Source of the DNA: Actinomycetota bacterium
GTDB lineage: Bacteria > Actinomycetota > Actinomycetes > S36-B12 > GCA-2699445
Reading direction: 5' to 3'
DNA: 52,908 nt
NCBI GenBank assembly: GCA_029978705.1
Contig: JAPOIY010000017.1
Location: 1 to 52,908 of the forward strand
Both the position numbers and the translations under genes were made by a program. Positions 1-7,820 of this stretch are shown in pieces. Numbering within the stretch: position 1 is the first letter of the stretch; every line of letters starts with the position of its first letter. The notes below the pieces were generated by a model. That model was given only the letters and a program-made list of their open reading frames with translations, did no database searches and was not told the DNA's origin.

Positions 1-1
1 G

Positions 2-1675
2 CAGGCCCCTCTGCCCGCGGCTGCGGGGCTCCCGCTGCTCCGCTCCTGGGTGGCCCCCGTCGGGGTGGACGACCGGCTCGCGATCGGCTGGTCCCCCGTC
101 GTCGGGCACCGGGAGCAGCACCTCGCCGACCGGGAGCGCGAACTGCACCGATGGCTGGTGCACGACTCCGAACAGCCCCTGGTCGCCTTCGACGAAGCGA
201 ACCGGGTCACGTGGGCGACGCCCGGGTTCTGCGCGGTGGTGGGGCGCACGGCCCCGGACCTCCTGGCGCTGTCCCTCGACGAGATCCTCCCGGGATGGGA
301 GGAGGTCCCCGCGGACGACCTGCTGTCGCTGCGGCGCCCGGACGGCAGTACGGAGTACGTCCGAGCAAGGTCCTTCCCGGCCGCCGGGCCGGGGCCCGGG
401 CTGCTCAGCCTGGAGCGGCTCACGGCCCCGCCGGCGCCGACCCGCGACGAGTTCGCCGACCCCCTGACGGGGCTGCCGACGTGGCCGGAGCTGCGGGAGC
501 GACTCCGGCGGCAGTTCCCCCACGACGGCGGGCAGGCGGTCATCTGCCTGGGGATCGACCATCTCACCGACATCAACGAAGGCACGTCCTTCGAGGCGGG
601 CGACGCTGTCCTCAGCCATGTGGCCGCCAGCATCAGGCTGCGGCTCCCCGCCGGCTTCGCGATGGCCCGCCTGGGGGGCGACCAGTTCGTGGTCGTCGCG
701 GCCGCGGACACCGATCCCCGTCACGTCGCCGCTCTGCTGGGACGGATCCACCACGGCCTCGGCCGCGTCCCGCTCGCCCCGGGAGTCGCAACGACTCCCT
801 CCTTGAGCAGCGGCGTGGCGTATCGGCAGGACCGGGAGGGCCTGGACGAACTGCTCCGGCGCGCCGGGCTGACAATGCACCTGGCCAAGCGGGCGGGAGG
901 GGACACGTGGCTCGTGCACGACCCCACGTCGCTGACCGCACCGCAGCGCAGGCCGGAGCTCGAGACGCGGCTCGAACGCGCCTTGGCGGGCGGCGAGTTC
1001 GAGACGTGGCTACAGCCGGTGGTGGACCTGGCCACCGGGAGGGTGGTCGGGCACGAGGCACTGGCGCGGTGGGTGGCGGGGGACGGCGGCATGTTCGATC
1101 CCGGGGACTTCGTGCCCGTGGCCGAGACGAGCCAGCTGATCCGCCGGCTCGACCGGCTCGTCCTGGAGCAGGCCCTCGCGGCCGCGGGAGGGCGCCCCGC
1201 GGACCTGACGATCGCGATCAACGTCTCGTTCCGCACGCTGTGCACTCCGGACTTCCCCGCCGAGGTGATCGACGCGGTCCGCGCCAGCGGCATCGCACCC
1301 CAGACGGTCCACCTGGAACTGGCGGAGAGCGCGCTGCGGGACATCGACCACGAGGCGGTCGCGGCCATGGTGCGCCTCGCCGACGCCGGTCTGCGCTGGG
1401 TCGTCGACGACTTCGGCACCGGGTTCTCGCCGCTCGCCCGGTTGCGCGATCTTCCCCTCAGCGGGGTGAAACTGGATCGCACCTGCTCCGCAGCAGTCCT
1501 CGGCAACGACTCCGCCCGTCGCCTGGCCCGCGGATTGGCCGGCCTGGCCGAGGGCCTGGAACTGATGACCATCGCCGCAGGGGTCGAGACCGAGCCACAG
1601 CGCCGGATCCTGGCCGATCAGGGCTGGCGCCACGGTCAGGGGTTCCTGTTCGGGCGGCCCCAGCCGCCCGGGTGA
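2..1675 (+). CDS. Cyclic-di-GMP phosphodiesterase with degenerate GGDEF and EAL domains (5' partial)
   Basis: The frame is open to the left edge, so the true start is probably outside the window; the first in-window start is GTG at 50. Counted from that GTG, residues 35-120 look like a PAS domain, about 130-290 like a GGDEF domain, and 300-540 like an EAL domain. The cyclase signature reads GGDQF instead of GG(D/E)EF (about residue 208) and no RxxD inhibitory site precedes it, so this half is probably not a cyclase. The EAL half keeps its catalytic set: EALARW, INVS, DDFGTG, VKLDR, GVE and a C-terminal QGFLFGRP. Family knowledge says such proteins hydrolyse c-di-GMP to pGpG, with the degenerate GGDEF acting as a GTP sensor. 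Its end faces the 57-residue ORF at 1689 with only 13 bases between. Confidence 0.88.
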   Translation, partial: QAPLPAAAGLPLLRSWVAPVGVDDRLAIGWSPVVGHREQHLADRERELHRWLVHDSEQPLVAFDEANRVTWATPGFCAVVGRTAPDLLALSLDEILPGWEEVPADDLLSLRRPDGSTEYVRARSFPAAGPGPGLLSLERLTAPPAPTRDEFADPLTGLPTWPELRERLRRQFPHDGGQAVICLGIDHLTDINEGTSFEAGDAVLSHVAASIRLRLPAGFAMARLGGDQFVVVAAADTDPRHVAALLGRIHHGLGRVPLAPGVATTPSLSSGVAYRQDREGLDELLRRAGLTMHLAKRAGGDTWLVHDPTSLTAPQRRPELETRLERALAGGEFETWLQPVVDLATGRVVGHEALARWVAGDGGMFDPGDFVPVAETSQLIRRLDRLVLEQALAAAGGRPADLTIAINVSFRTLCTPDFPAEVIDAVRASGIAPQTVHLELAESALRDIDHEAVAAMVRLADAGLRWVVDDFGTGFSPLARLRDLPLSGVKLDRTCSAAVLGNDSARRLARGLAGLAEGLELMTIAAGVETEPQRRILADQGWRHGQGFLFGRPQPPG

Positions 1676-1688
1676 GCGCGACCGACGG

Positions 1689-1862
1689 TTACGCCTCCCC
1701 CGCTGCCCGCGCGAGGTCGACGGCGAATCGTCCGATGGCGTCCTCCCACGTGGGGTGGACGTCGACGAAGGCCCGCATCTGTTCCGCCAGCCAGTCGGCG
1801 CTGAACTGCTCCCCGGAACACCGCGCCAGGAATTCTTCGATGCCCCGGTCACTGTCGTACAT
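1689..1862 (-). CDS. Conserved-looking 57-residue acidic small protein
   Basis: A short frame reading MYDSDRGIEEFLARCSGE... and ending ...LARAAGEA. The ATG at 1862 is preceded by a good Shine-Dalgarno GGGAGG at proper spacing, and lies 12 bases after the TGA of the oxidoreductase at 1875, so it is the last gene of the malic enzyme operon. Nearly every codon ends in G or C, like its neighbours, which argues for real coding. The protein is acidic, has two Trp and one Cys, looks helical, and has no signal peptide or membrane segment. I do not recognise the family and assign no function. Confidence 0.65.
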   Translation of the reverse strand: MYDSDRGIEEFLARCSGEQFSADWLAEQMRAFVDVHPTWEDAIGRFAVDLARAAGEA

Positions 1863-1874
1863 CCCGACCTCCCG

Positions 1875-2840
1875 TCACCGCGTCAGCACGATCTTGCCGA
1901 ACACGTCGCCGGCCGCCACGGCGGCGAGAGCGTCGGCAGCCCGGTCCATGGGCAGTTCCGCGGCGATCAAGGGGCGGGTGCCGGTGAGCTCCAGCAGGGC
2001 CACCAGTCGTTCCAGTTCGTCGCGGGTTCCCATCGTGGATCCCACGACCGACAACTGCTTGAAGAAGATCCGGCTGAGGTCGGCGGGCGGGTTCGCCCCC
2101 GACGTCGCCCCCGAGACCACGATGCGGCCACCCGGGTGCAGCGACTTGAGGGAGTGGTCCCAGGTGGCGGCTCCCACGGTCTCCATGACCGCCGACACCC
2201 GGTGCGGCAGCCGCTCGCCGGGGGCGAAGACGGCGTGCGCCCCCAGGTCCAGGGCGGCCTGCCGCTTGGACTCGTCGCGGGACGTGGCCCACATCCGGTA
2301 CCCCATGAGGCGCCCGAGCACGATGCAGGCTGTCGCCACCCCGCCGCCCGCGCCCTGCACCAGCACCGTCTCACCGGGATGCAGCCCGGCCCGGGTACTG
2401 AGCATCCGGTAGGCGGTCAGCCAGGCCGTCGGCAGGCACGCCGCCTCGGCCATGCTGAATCCCGGGGGCAGCGGGAGGACGTTGCGGGTGGGCACGGCCA
2501 CCTTCTCCGCGAACGTCCCGGGGAAGACCTCCGACAGGAGACTGCGGCCCGGGTCCATACTCTCGTCACCCGCGAAGTCCGGGTGCGAGATGACGGAGTG
2601 CACCAGCACCGGCCGGCCGGCAGGGTCGACTCCGGCCGCGTCGCAGCCGAGGATCATCGGGAGCCGCTCGGCACTGATGCCCACCCCCCGCAGGGTCCAC
2701 AGGTCGTGGTGGTTCACGCTGGCAGCCTGGACCTCGACCACGGTCCAGCCGTCCGGCGGCTCGGGGGTGGGGCGTTCGCCGACGACGAGACCGGCGAGCG
2801 GGTCGTCGGGGTGCAGGGAGTCGGCGTAGACGGCGAACAT
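1875..2840 (-). CDS. Zinc-free MDR family NAD(P)H-dependent oxidoreductase (quinone-reductase-like)
   Basis: A 321-residue medium-chain dehydrogenase/reductase. The N-terminal GroES-like half (residues 1-120) includes [11 protein letters not shown] and ILGCDAAG; the Rossmann half has the nucleotide-binding GAGGGVA at about 163-169, then SRDESKR and LGAHAVF, and ends with the typical FGKIVLTR. The structural-zinc four-cysteine loop is absent, so it belongs with zinc-free quinone/enoyl reductases rather than alcohol dehydrogenases. ATG at 2840 has GGGAG four bases upstream and follows the malic enzyme stop by 10 bases. Malic enzyme yields reduced cofactor, so a reductase beside it is reasonable, but the substrate cannot be read from sequence. 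Confidence 0.88.
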   Translation of the reverse strand: MFAVYADSLHPDDPLAGLVVGERPTPEPPDGWTVVEVQAASVNHHDLWTLRGVGISAERLPMILGCDAAGVDPAGRPVLVHSVISHPDFAGDESMDPGRSLLSEVFPGTFAEKVAVPTRNVLPLPPGFSMAEAACLPTAWLTAYRMLSTRAGLHPGETVLVQGAGGGVATACIVLGRLMGYRMWATSRDESKRQAALDLGAHAVFAPGERLPHRVSAVMETVGAATWDHSLKSLHPGGRIVVSGATSGANPPADLSRIFFKQLSVVGSTMGTRDELERLVALLELTGTRPLIAAELPMDRAADALAAVAAGDVFGKIVLTR

Positions 2841-2850
2841 GCGGCTCCCG

Positions 2851-4047
2851 TCAGAGGCGGGCCACGCCGTCGGCGCGGGCGGCGGCCGCGACCCGACCGG
2901 CGACCTCCACGGCCACCCGGGGATTGAACGGACTAGGGACGATCATGGTCGGCGACAGGTCGGGGCCGACGACTCCGGCGACGGCCTCCGCTGCTGCCAC
3001 CTTCATCCGGGGGGTGATCCGGGTGGCGCGCACGTCGAGCGCTCCCCGGAACACCCCGGGGAAGGCGAGCACGTTGTTGATCTGGTTGGGGAAGTCGCTG
3101 CGGCCGGTGGCCACCACCGAGGCATGCCGCTGCGCCACGGCGGGGTCGATCTCAGGGGTCGGGTTGGCCAGCGCGAAGACGATCGCCTGCGGCGCCATAC
3201 TCGCGACGACAGGTTCCGGCACGTGGCCGGCGCTCACCCCGATGAAAACGTCGGCACCCCGCATCGCGTCCTCGATGGTGCCCGTGATGCCGGCGCGGTT
3301 GGTGCGCTCCGCCAGGGACTGCTTCACGGGGGTGAGATCGCCACGGTCGGCCGTGACCAGGCCCCGCGAGTCCGCGACGACGATGTCTCCGATCCCGCTG
3401 TCGAGCAGCATGTTCGTGACCGCGACTCCCGCGGCCCCCGCGCCCGACACCACGGCGCGCAGGTCGGCGAGGGTCCGCCCGGTGACCTCGGCCGCGTTCA
3501 TCAGGGCCGCGGTCACGACGATGGCCGTGCCGTGCTGGTCGTCGTGGAAGACGGGGATGTCGATGCGTTCCTGGAGCTTGGCTTCGATCTCGAAGCAGCG
3601 GGGGGCGGCGATGTCCTCGAGGTTCACTCCCCCGAAGGCCGGGGCGATCCGCGCCACCGTGTCGACGACCTCATCGACTGCGGTACAGGTGAGGGCGATC
3701 GGCACGGCGTCGACGTCGGCGAACTCCTTGAACAGCAGCGCCTTGCCCTCCATCACGGGCAGGGACGCCTCCGGCCCGATGTCGCCGAGACCCAGCACCG
3801 CCGTGCCGTCCGTGACCACCGCCACGGTGTTGCTCTTCCAGGTGAAGTCGTGGACCAGCTCGGGGTCGTCCGCGATCGCCTGCGAGACGCGCGCGACGCC
3901 CGGGGTGTAGGCCAGCGAGAGGCCTTCGTTGTCCCGGATCCGTACTGTGGGACGCACTTCGATCTTGCCGCCGTGATGCAGCGGGAAAGCAGGATCCCCC
4001 GAGTGTGCGGCGACCTTGTCGGACACCACGGACGACTTGTCGTGCAC
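2851..4047 (-). CDS. NAD(P)-dependent malic enzyme (oxaloacetate-decarboxylating)
   Basis: Converts malate to pyruvate and CO2 with reduction of NAD(P). I place the start at GTG 4047 (398 residues) because GGAGGA sits six bases upstream and the family normally begins near here; the frame is open further upstream but that part looks non-coding. Motifs: SLAYTPGVA (about 44-52), [17 protein letters not shown] (86-102), GGVNLEDI (139-146), metal-site FHDDQHGT (167-174), cofactor-binding SGAGAAG (201-207), and [10 protein letters not shown] and [10 protein letters not shown] near the end. Length matches the short bacterial form without a phosphotransacetylase domain. It leads a three-gene operon with the MDR oxidoreductase and the 57-residue ORF. 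Confidence 0.94.
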   Translation of the reverse strand: MHDKSSVVSDKVAAHSGDPAFPLHHGGKIEVRPTVRIRDNEGLSLAYTPGVARVSQAIADDPELVHDFTWKSNTVAVVTDGTAVLGLGDIGPEASLPVMEGKALLFKEFADVDAVPIALTCTAVDEVVDTVARIAPAFGGVNLEDIAAPRCFEIEAKLQERIDIPVFHDDQHGTAIVVTAALMNAAEVTGRTLADLRAVVSGAGAAGVAVTNMLLDSGIGDIVVADSRGLVTADRGDLTPVKQSLAERTNRAGITGTIEDAMRGADVFIGVSAGHVPEPVVASMAPQAIVFALANPTPEIDPAVAQRHASVVATGRSDFPNQINNVLAFPGVFRGALDVRATRITPRMKVAAAEAVAGVVGPDLSPTMIVPSPFNPRVAVEVAGRVAAAARADGVARL

Positions 4048-4166
4048 TCTTCCTCCGGATCCACGTCGGGCGGGCGGAATCCGCCTCTGCCCTGGCGTGT
4101 GTAAGCCCCCGACAGTCTCCCACACGCCTGCGGCACGCGATTTCCCGGACAGCCCCGGAGCGGTCG

Positions 4167-4172
4167 TAGACT
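4167..4172 (+). promoter_or_regulatory. Candidate -10 element of the CHASE-GGDEF gene
   Basis: TAGACT fits the actinobacterial -10 pattern TANNNT and would give a leader of about 75 bases before the GTG at 4254, which has its own Shine-Dalgarno GGGAGG. No convincing -35 is seen. The rest of the divergent region 4048-4253 shows nothing else I can support. Confidence 0.35.
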
Positions 4173-4253
4173 GGATCACGTGGCTGCCGCGGGCACCACC
4201 GTGGGTTTCGCGGTGCGGGGCCCGGTCGGGGACGGGTGCGCTCGGGAGGTTCG

Positions 4254-5849
4254 GTGACGACCAAGACCTCTCCCGCGCCTTCGCCCCGGACCCAGCGCTC
4301 CATCCTCGCAGCCGTCTTCGCCACACTGGTGGCAGGCGCCGTGGTCTCCCTATTGCTCGCCGGGGCGACCCTCACCCTGGCGCAGCGCCAGGAACGGGTC
4401 CGCTTCGACCGTAGCGTCACCCAGCTCGCCACGGACATCCGCAGCCAGCTCGAGGGCTACGACGAGGCCCTCTACGCCATGCGCGGCACGATCGCCAGCA
4501 ACCCCGCGTTCGACCGGGCCGCCTTCCACGAGGCGGTCACGGCCGCGGGGACCATCGACCGCCTGCCCGCCATGCATGCCCTCCAGCTGGCGGTACCCGT
4601 GGCGCGGTCCGGGGGGGCCTCGTTCGAACGGACCTCGCGGCGCGACACCATCCCCGGCGAGCCGCTCCCGCCGGTCTCGATCCACCCACCCCTCTCGGCT
4701 CCCGTGAGTTTCGTCGTGGACTACGTCGCACCGGTCGCCGGCAACGATCAGGCCTTCGGCCTCAATCTGACGGCGTTGCCCGGGCGGCAGGAGGTGATCG
4801 ACGAGGCCATCGCCTCCGGGGATCTCGCCACGTCCAGCCCGTTCTCCCTCGTCCTCAAGGACGGGGCGGAGCAGGGATTCGTGCGCTACCTCGCCGTGTA
4901 CGACACCGGGACCGTCCCACCCGCGCCATCCACCCGCGTCGCGCGGACCACCGGTCTGATCGTGGGTGTCTTCACCGGCGCCGACATCCTGGAGCCCGCG
5001 CTGGCCGACTCCGCCCTCGAGATCTCCGTGTACGACACGGGACCCGAATACGCCGCGTCCGACGTGCCGCCGAGTCCCGAGACGCTGCTGTTCACATCCC
5101 GACCGGGCCTGGATCCCGCCGCGGCCGAGGACACGATCCGCATCAGCAACGGCGAACGTATCTGGACCGGGTACGTCGCGAGCCGGGAGTCCGGCCAGCA
5201 GTGGGGGATTCCGGCGCTGTTCCTCGTCCTCGGGCTGGGGATGACCGCCCTGCTCGCCGTGTTCGTCTGGCTGACCGGCCGCGCCCGCGCCGACGCCGAG
5301 TCCCGGGCGGAGGAGCTGGCTGCGTCCGAGCGCCGGTTCCAGCAGATGTCCATGACCGACCCCCTCACCGGACTGGCCAACCGCCGAGCCGTCATGGACG
5401 GTCTGCACACCATGGCGGAGGTCGCCCGCCGCCAGGACGAGGGCATGGTGGTCCTCTTCCTCGATGTCGACTCCTTCAAGGCCGTCAACGACGAGAGCGG
5501 GCACCGGACCGGCGATGACGTGCTCCGCGACATCGCCCGCCGCCTCAGTTCCGCGATGAGATCGTCCGACCTCGTGGGCCGGGTGGCCGGTGACGAGTTC
5601 TGCGTCGCCGGTCTGGTCTCGGACCGGGCGGCGGCGGAGTGTCTGGTCGACACCGTGCAGCGGGCCCTGACGGCGCCGTCGCCCGGCGCTGCGACACCGG
5701 CGGCCGCCAGCCTGAGTATCGGAGCGACCCTGCGCCTCGCGCCCGGTGGGGAGAACGCCGAGCAGATGCTCGACGATGCGGACGACGCGATGTACGAGGC
5801 GAAACGCCGCGGCGGCGGCCAGGTCGTGTGGTACGAATCCTCGCGCTAG
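4254..5849 (+). CDS. Membrane diguanylate cyclase with CHASE-like sensor and GGDEF domain
   Basis: Makes c-di-GMP from two GTP. GTG at 4254 is chosen because GGGAGG lies four bases before it; an earlier in-frame GTG (4236) has no such signal. A membrane helix at about 17-41, a roughly 270-residue extracytoplasmic region resembling CHASE domains, a second helix (about 315-338), a short linker, and a GGDEF domain from DPLTGLANRR (about 370) onward. The signature is AGDEF (about 445), a permitted variant of active cyclases, and RSSD lies five residues before it, matching the product-inhibition site RxxD. The sensor ligand is unknown. It could oppose the EAL protein at the left edge. Its TAG overlaps the sodX stop on the other strand as CTAG. 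Confidence 0.9.
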   Translation: MTTKTSPAPSPRTQRSILAAVFATLVAGAVVSLLLAGATLTLAQRQERVRFDRSVTQLATDIRSQLEGYDEALYAMRGTIASNPAFDRAAFHEAVTAAGTIDRLPAMHALQLAVPVARSGGASFERTSRRDTIPGEPLPPVSIHPPLSAPVSFVVDYVAPVAGNDQAFGLNLTALPGRQEVIDEAIASGDLATSSPFSLVLKDGAEQGFVRYLAVYDTGTVPPAPSTRVARTTGLIVGVFTGADILEPALADSALEISVYDTGPEYAASDVPPSPETLLFTSRPGLDPAAAEDTIRISNGERIWTGYVASRESGQQWGIPALFLVLGLGMTALLAVFVWLTGRARADAESRAEELAASERRFQQMSMTDPLTGLANRRAVMDGLHTMAEVARRQDEGMVVLFLDVDSFKAVNDESGHRTGDDVLRDIARRLSSAMRSSDLVGRVAGDEFCVAGLVSDRAAAECLVDTVQRALTAPSPGAATPAAASLSIGATLRLAPGGENAEQMLDDADDAMYEAKRRGGGQVVWYESSR

Positions 5850-6154
5850 CCGCGGCGGTACCGGAAGAGCACCCGTCCGAGCACGGACTCGCGGGGTACG
5901 GCCCCGAAGGCCCGGCTGTCGGTCGACTGCTGCGGGTTGTCCCCGGCCAGCAGCCATCCCGTCCCGTCCGTCCCGGCGATCCGCTTCACCAGGATCCGGC
6001 GGGGATCGCGCGGGTCGGGTGCGGCGATCACGTCGCCGGGGCGCACCCGCCGGGTGCGGCGGACCACGACCCAGTCGCCGTCGCGGAGAGCCGGCGCCAT
6101 GGAGTCTCCCGCCACGGCTGCGGTGAAGACCGGCCACCGGCCTCGCAGGTTCAT
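5846..6154 (-). CDS. sodX: Nickel-type superoxide dismutase maturation protease
   Basis: A 102-residue S26 signal-peptidase-like protein. GDSMAPAL (about 15-22) supplies the catalytic Ser and ILVKRI (about 61-66) the Lys; DGDWVVVRR and LAGDNP are further peptidase boxes. It lacks the long membrane anchor of true signal peptidases. It is divergent from sodN, 65 bases away, the arrangement usual in actinomycetes, and family knowledge says this protease removes the propeptide so that mature Ni-SOD begins with His-Cys. ATG at 6154 is preferred over upstream in-frame starts: the homologous region begins there, and a -10 like TACCCT sits seven bases upstream, suggesting a leaderless message. Confidence 0.92.
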   Translation of the reverse strand: MNLRGRWPVFTAAVAGDSMAPALRDGDWVVVRRTRRVRPGDVIAAPDPRDPRRILVKRIAGTDGTGWLLAGDNPQQSTDSRAFGAVPRESVLGRVLFRYRRG

Positions 6155-6161
6155 GCCCTGA

Positions 6162-6167
6162 AGGGTA
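6162..6167 (-). promoter_or_regulatory. -10 element of sodX (leaderless type)
   Basis: Read on the minus strand this is TACCCT, ending seven bases before the sodX ATG. The start has only a weak AGGG nearby, so a leaderless transcript is likely. It lies inside the 65-base sodX/sodN divergent region. Confidence 0.5.
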
Positions 6168-6219
6168 GGGTCACGACGAGGCGCCGGAAGGGCGGCGCCC
6201 CGCGCAGGAAAGGACCACC

Positions 6220-6630
6220 GTGCTCTCACGCATCATGCGGCACCTCACCCCGTCGCTCACCGTCCATGCCCATTGCGACCTGCCGTGTGGGGTCTACGAC
6301 CCCGCCCAGGCGCGGATCGAGGCCGAATCGGTCAAGGCGATCATCGAGAAGCACAACGCTTCCGACGATCCCGACTTCCGGACCCGGGCGATCGTCATCA
6401 AGGAGCAGCGGTCCCAGCTGGTCAAGGACCACCTGTGGGTGCTGTGGACCGACTACTTCAAGCCGCCGCACTTCGAGAAGTACCCGCAGTTGAACACCCT
6501 GTTCAACGAGGCGACGAAACTCGCCGGCGCCGGGGGCACCAAGGGCAGCATGGACGTCGCGGTGGCCGACGAACTGCTCGGGAAGATCAACGAGATCTCC
6601 GACATCTTCTGGGAAACCAAGAAGGCCTGA
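6220..6630 (+). CDS. sodN: Nickel superoxide dismutase precursor
   Basis: Disproportionates superoxide with a Ni centre held by the first residues of the mature chain. The 136-residue precursor has a 17-residue propeptide, then HCDLPCGVY, the nickel hook: after cleavage His1, Cys2 and Cys6 are metal ligands and Tyr9 guards the site. The remaining 110 residues form the helical bundle of the hexameric enzyme (AEKHN-like helix, LWVLWTDYFKPPH, FNEATKLAG). GTG at 6220 is chosen because AGGAAAGGA ends six bases upstream; ATG at 6235 would shorten the propeptide. The stop is three bases before the RsbW-like GTG, leaving no room for a terminator, so sodN is probably co-transcribed with the sigma-factor genes. 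Confidence 0.95.
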   Translation: MLSRIMRHLTPSLTVHAHCDLPCGVYDPAQARIEAESVKAIIEKHNASDDPDFRTRAIVIKEQRSQLVKDHLWVLWTDYFKPPHFEKYPQLNTLFNEATKLAGAGGTKGSMDVAVADELLGKINEISDIFWETKKA

Positions 6631-6633
6631 CCC

Positions 6634-7017
6634 GTGCCCTCCGACAGCGTGGAGTTGCGGATCCCGGCATCCAGCGCGTACCTGGCTCTCGCCCGCGCCG
6701 CGACTGCCGGAATCTGCGCCCGGCTGGACTTCCCCCTGGACCGGCTGGAGGACCTGGGACTCGCCGTGGACGAGGCGGTGTCACTGCTGCTCCTCGACGC
6801 CATCCCGGGGTCGGAGCTGACCGTGACGTGGGAGCCCGCCGCCGGGGGTGTGGCGATCCGGATCGGCTCGCAGTCATCCTCGTGCCGCACCCCGCGCACC
6901 ACCTCGTTTGCCTGGACGGTGCTGAGCGCGCTCGTCACGGACGCGTCGGCGGGGATCAGCGGAGACCGCGTCACGCTGACCCTGGTCGCCGACCGCGAGC
7001 CGGTGGGCGTCACGTGA
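6634..7017 (+). CDS. RsbW-like anti-sigma factor (GHKL ATPase fold, degenerate)
   Basis: A 127-residue protein directly upstream of, and overlapping, the SigB/SigF-type gene, the position of RsbW/UsfX anti-sigma factors. The fold pattern fits: SSAYLALARAATAGICARL, then LEDLGLAVDEAVSLLL where GHKL proteins carry the N-box. The Asn that binds Mg-ATP there is not evident (DEAVSLLLLDA), and glycine-rich ATP-lid motifs are missing, so kinase activity is doubtful. Its GTG start is four bases after the sodN stop. By family analogy it should sequester the sigma factor until released by an anti-anti-sigma protein, none of which lies in this window. Confidence 0.78.
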   Translation: MPSDSVELRIPASSAYLALARAATAGICARLDFPLDRLEDLGLAVDEAVSLLLLDAIPGSELTVTWEPAAGGVAIRIGSQSSSCRTPRTTSFAWTVLSALVTDASAGISGDRVTLTLVADREPVGVT

Positions 7018-7811
7018 CGGTCACCGGCGGCAGACGACGGCGCTGGTCGGAGCGGGACAGGGAACGCGAACACGAGATCCTCGCCGAACTCAGCGGGATG
7101 CCCGCCGACGACCCGCGGCGCAAACCGCTGCGCGACGAGCTCGTCACCATGAATCTGCCGCTCGTGGAATACCTCGCACGCCGGTTCCGGGAGCGTGGGG
7201 AGGCGCACGAAGATCTCGTCCAGGTGGGCACGCTGGGCCTGATCAAGGCCGTGGACCGCTTCGACACGGAGCGCGGGGTGGAGTTCTCGACCTACGCGAC
7301 GCCCACGATCGTGGGCGAGATCAAGCGTCACTTCCGCGACCGCGGCTGGGCGGTGCGGGTGCCGCGGCGCCTGCAGGAGTTGCGCCTGGCGCTGTCCCGG
7401 GCCACCCAGGAGCTGTCGCAGACGACAGGGCAGTCGCCCACGGTGGCGCAACTCGCCGAACACCTCGGGATCAGCGAGGACGAGGTCCTGGAGGGGCTGG
7501 AGTCCGCGCAGGCCTATGCCACCGCCTCCCTGGATGCGAGCACCAGCAGCGACGGCGACGAGTCCCTGTCCCTCGGGGACACCCTGGGCACCGACGACAG
7601 CGCCCTGGAGCACGTCGACAACTGGGAGACCCTCAAACCACTGCTGCTGCAACTGGACCCGCGCGAACGGCGCATCCTGGAACTGCGCTTCGGCCGGGAG
7701 TGGACGCAGTCGCAGATCGCCGAGGACGTGGGCATCTCCCAGATGCACGTCTCCCGGATCCTGGCCAAGACACTCTCCCAGCTGCGCGCCGGGATGCTGG
7801 ACGAATACTGA
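7014..7811 (+). CDS. Stress-response RNA polymerase sigma factor, SigB/SigF family
   Basis: A 265-residue group 3 sigma factor. Region 2 includes NLPLVEYLARRF, EDLVQVGTLGLIKAVDRFD and FSTYATPTIVGEIKRHFRDRGWAVRVPR; region 3 includes LRLALSRATQELSQ; region 4 ends with WTQSQIAEDVGISQMHVSRILAKTL. The GTG start at 7014 overlaps the TGA of the anti-sigma gene (GTGA), so the two are translationally coupled, as is common for these pairs. Such factors direct general or oxidative stress genes. Transcription through sodN suggests the dismutase and this sigma factor share a promoter; I could not find a SigB-type promoter upstream. Confidence 0.93.
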   Translation: MTVTGGRRRRWSERDREREHEILAELSGMPADDPRRKPLRDELVTMNLPLVEYLARRFRERGEAHEDLVQVGTLGLIKAVDRFDTERGVEFSTYATPTIVGEIKRHFRDRGWAVRVPRRLQELRLALSRATQELSQTTGQSPTVAQLAEHLGISEDEVLEGLESAQAYATASLDASTSSDGDESLSLGDTLGTDDSALEHVDNWETLKPLLLQLDPRERRILELRFGREWTQSQIAEDVGISQMHVSRILAKTLSQLRAGMLDEY

Positions 7812-7820
7812 CGGCCCGGC

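Noticed and set aside
4075-4102. GGAAT followed 18 bases later by GTG, resembling a sigma-R promoter
   Set aside because: The -10 part is GTG rather than GTT and no thiol-stress gene follows in the right orientation.
2839-4104. 421-codon plus-strand frame over the malic enzyme gene
   Set aside because: Antisense to a clear enzyme, with composition typical of high-GC shadow frames.
6148-6168. GGTT and GGGTAG as a SigB/SigF-type promoter for sodN
   Set aside because: The spacing is 11 bases instead of 14-17 and the -10 ends in G, so it does not fit.
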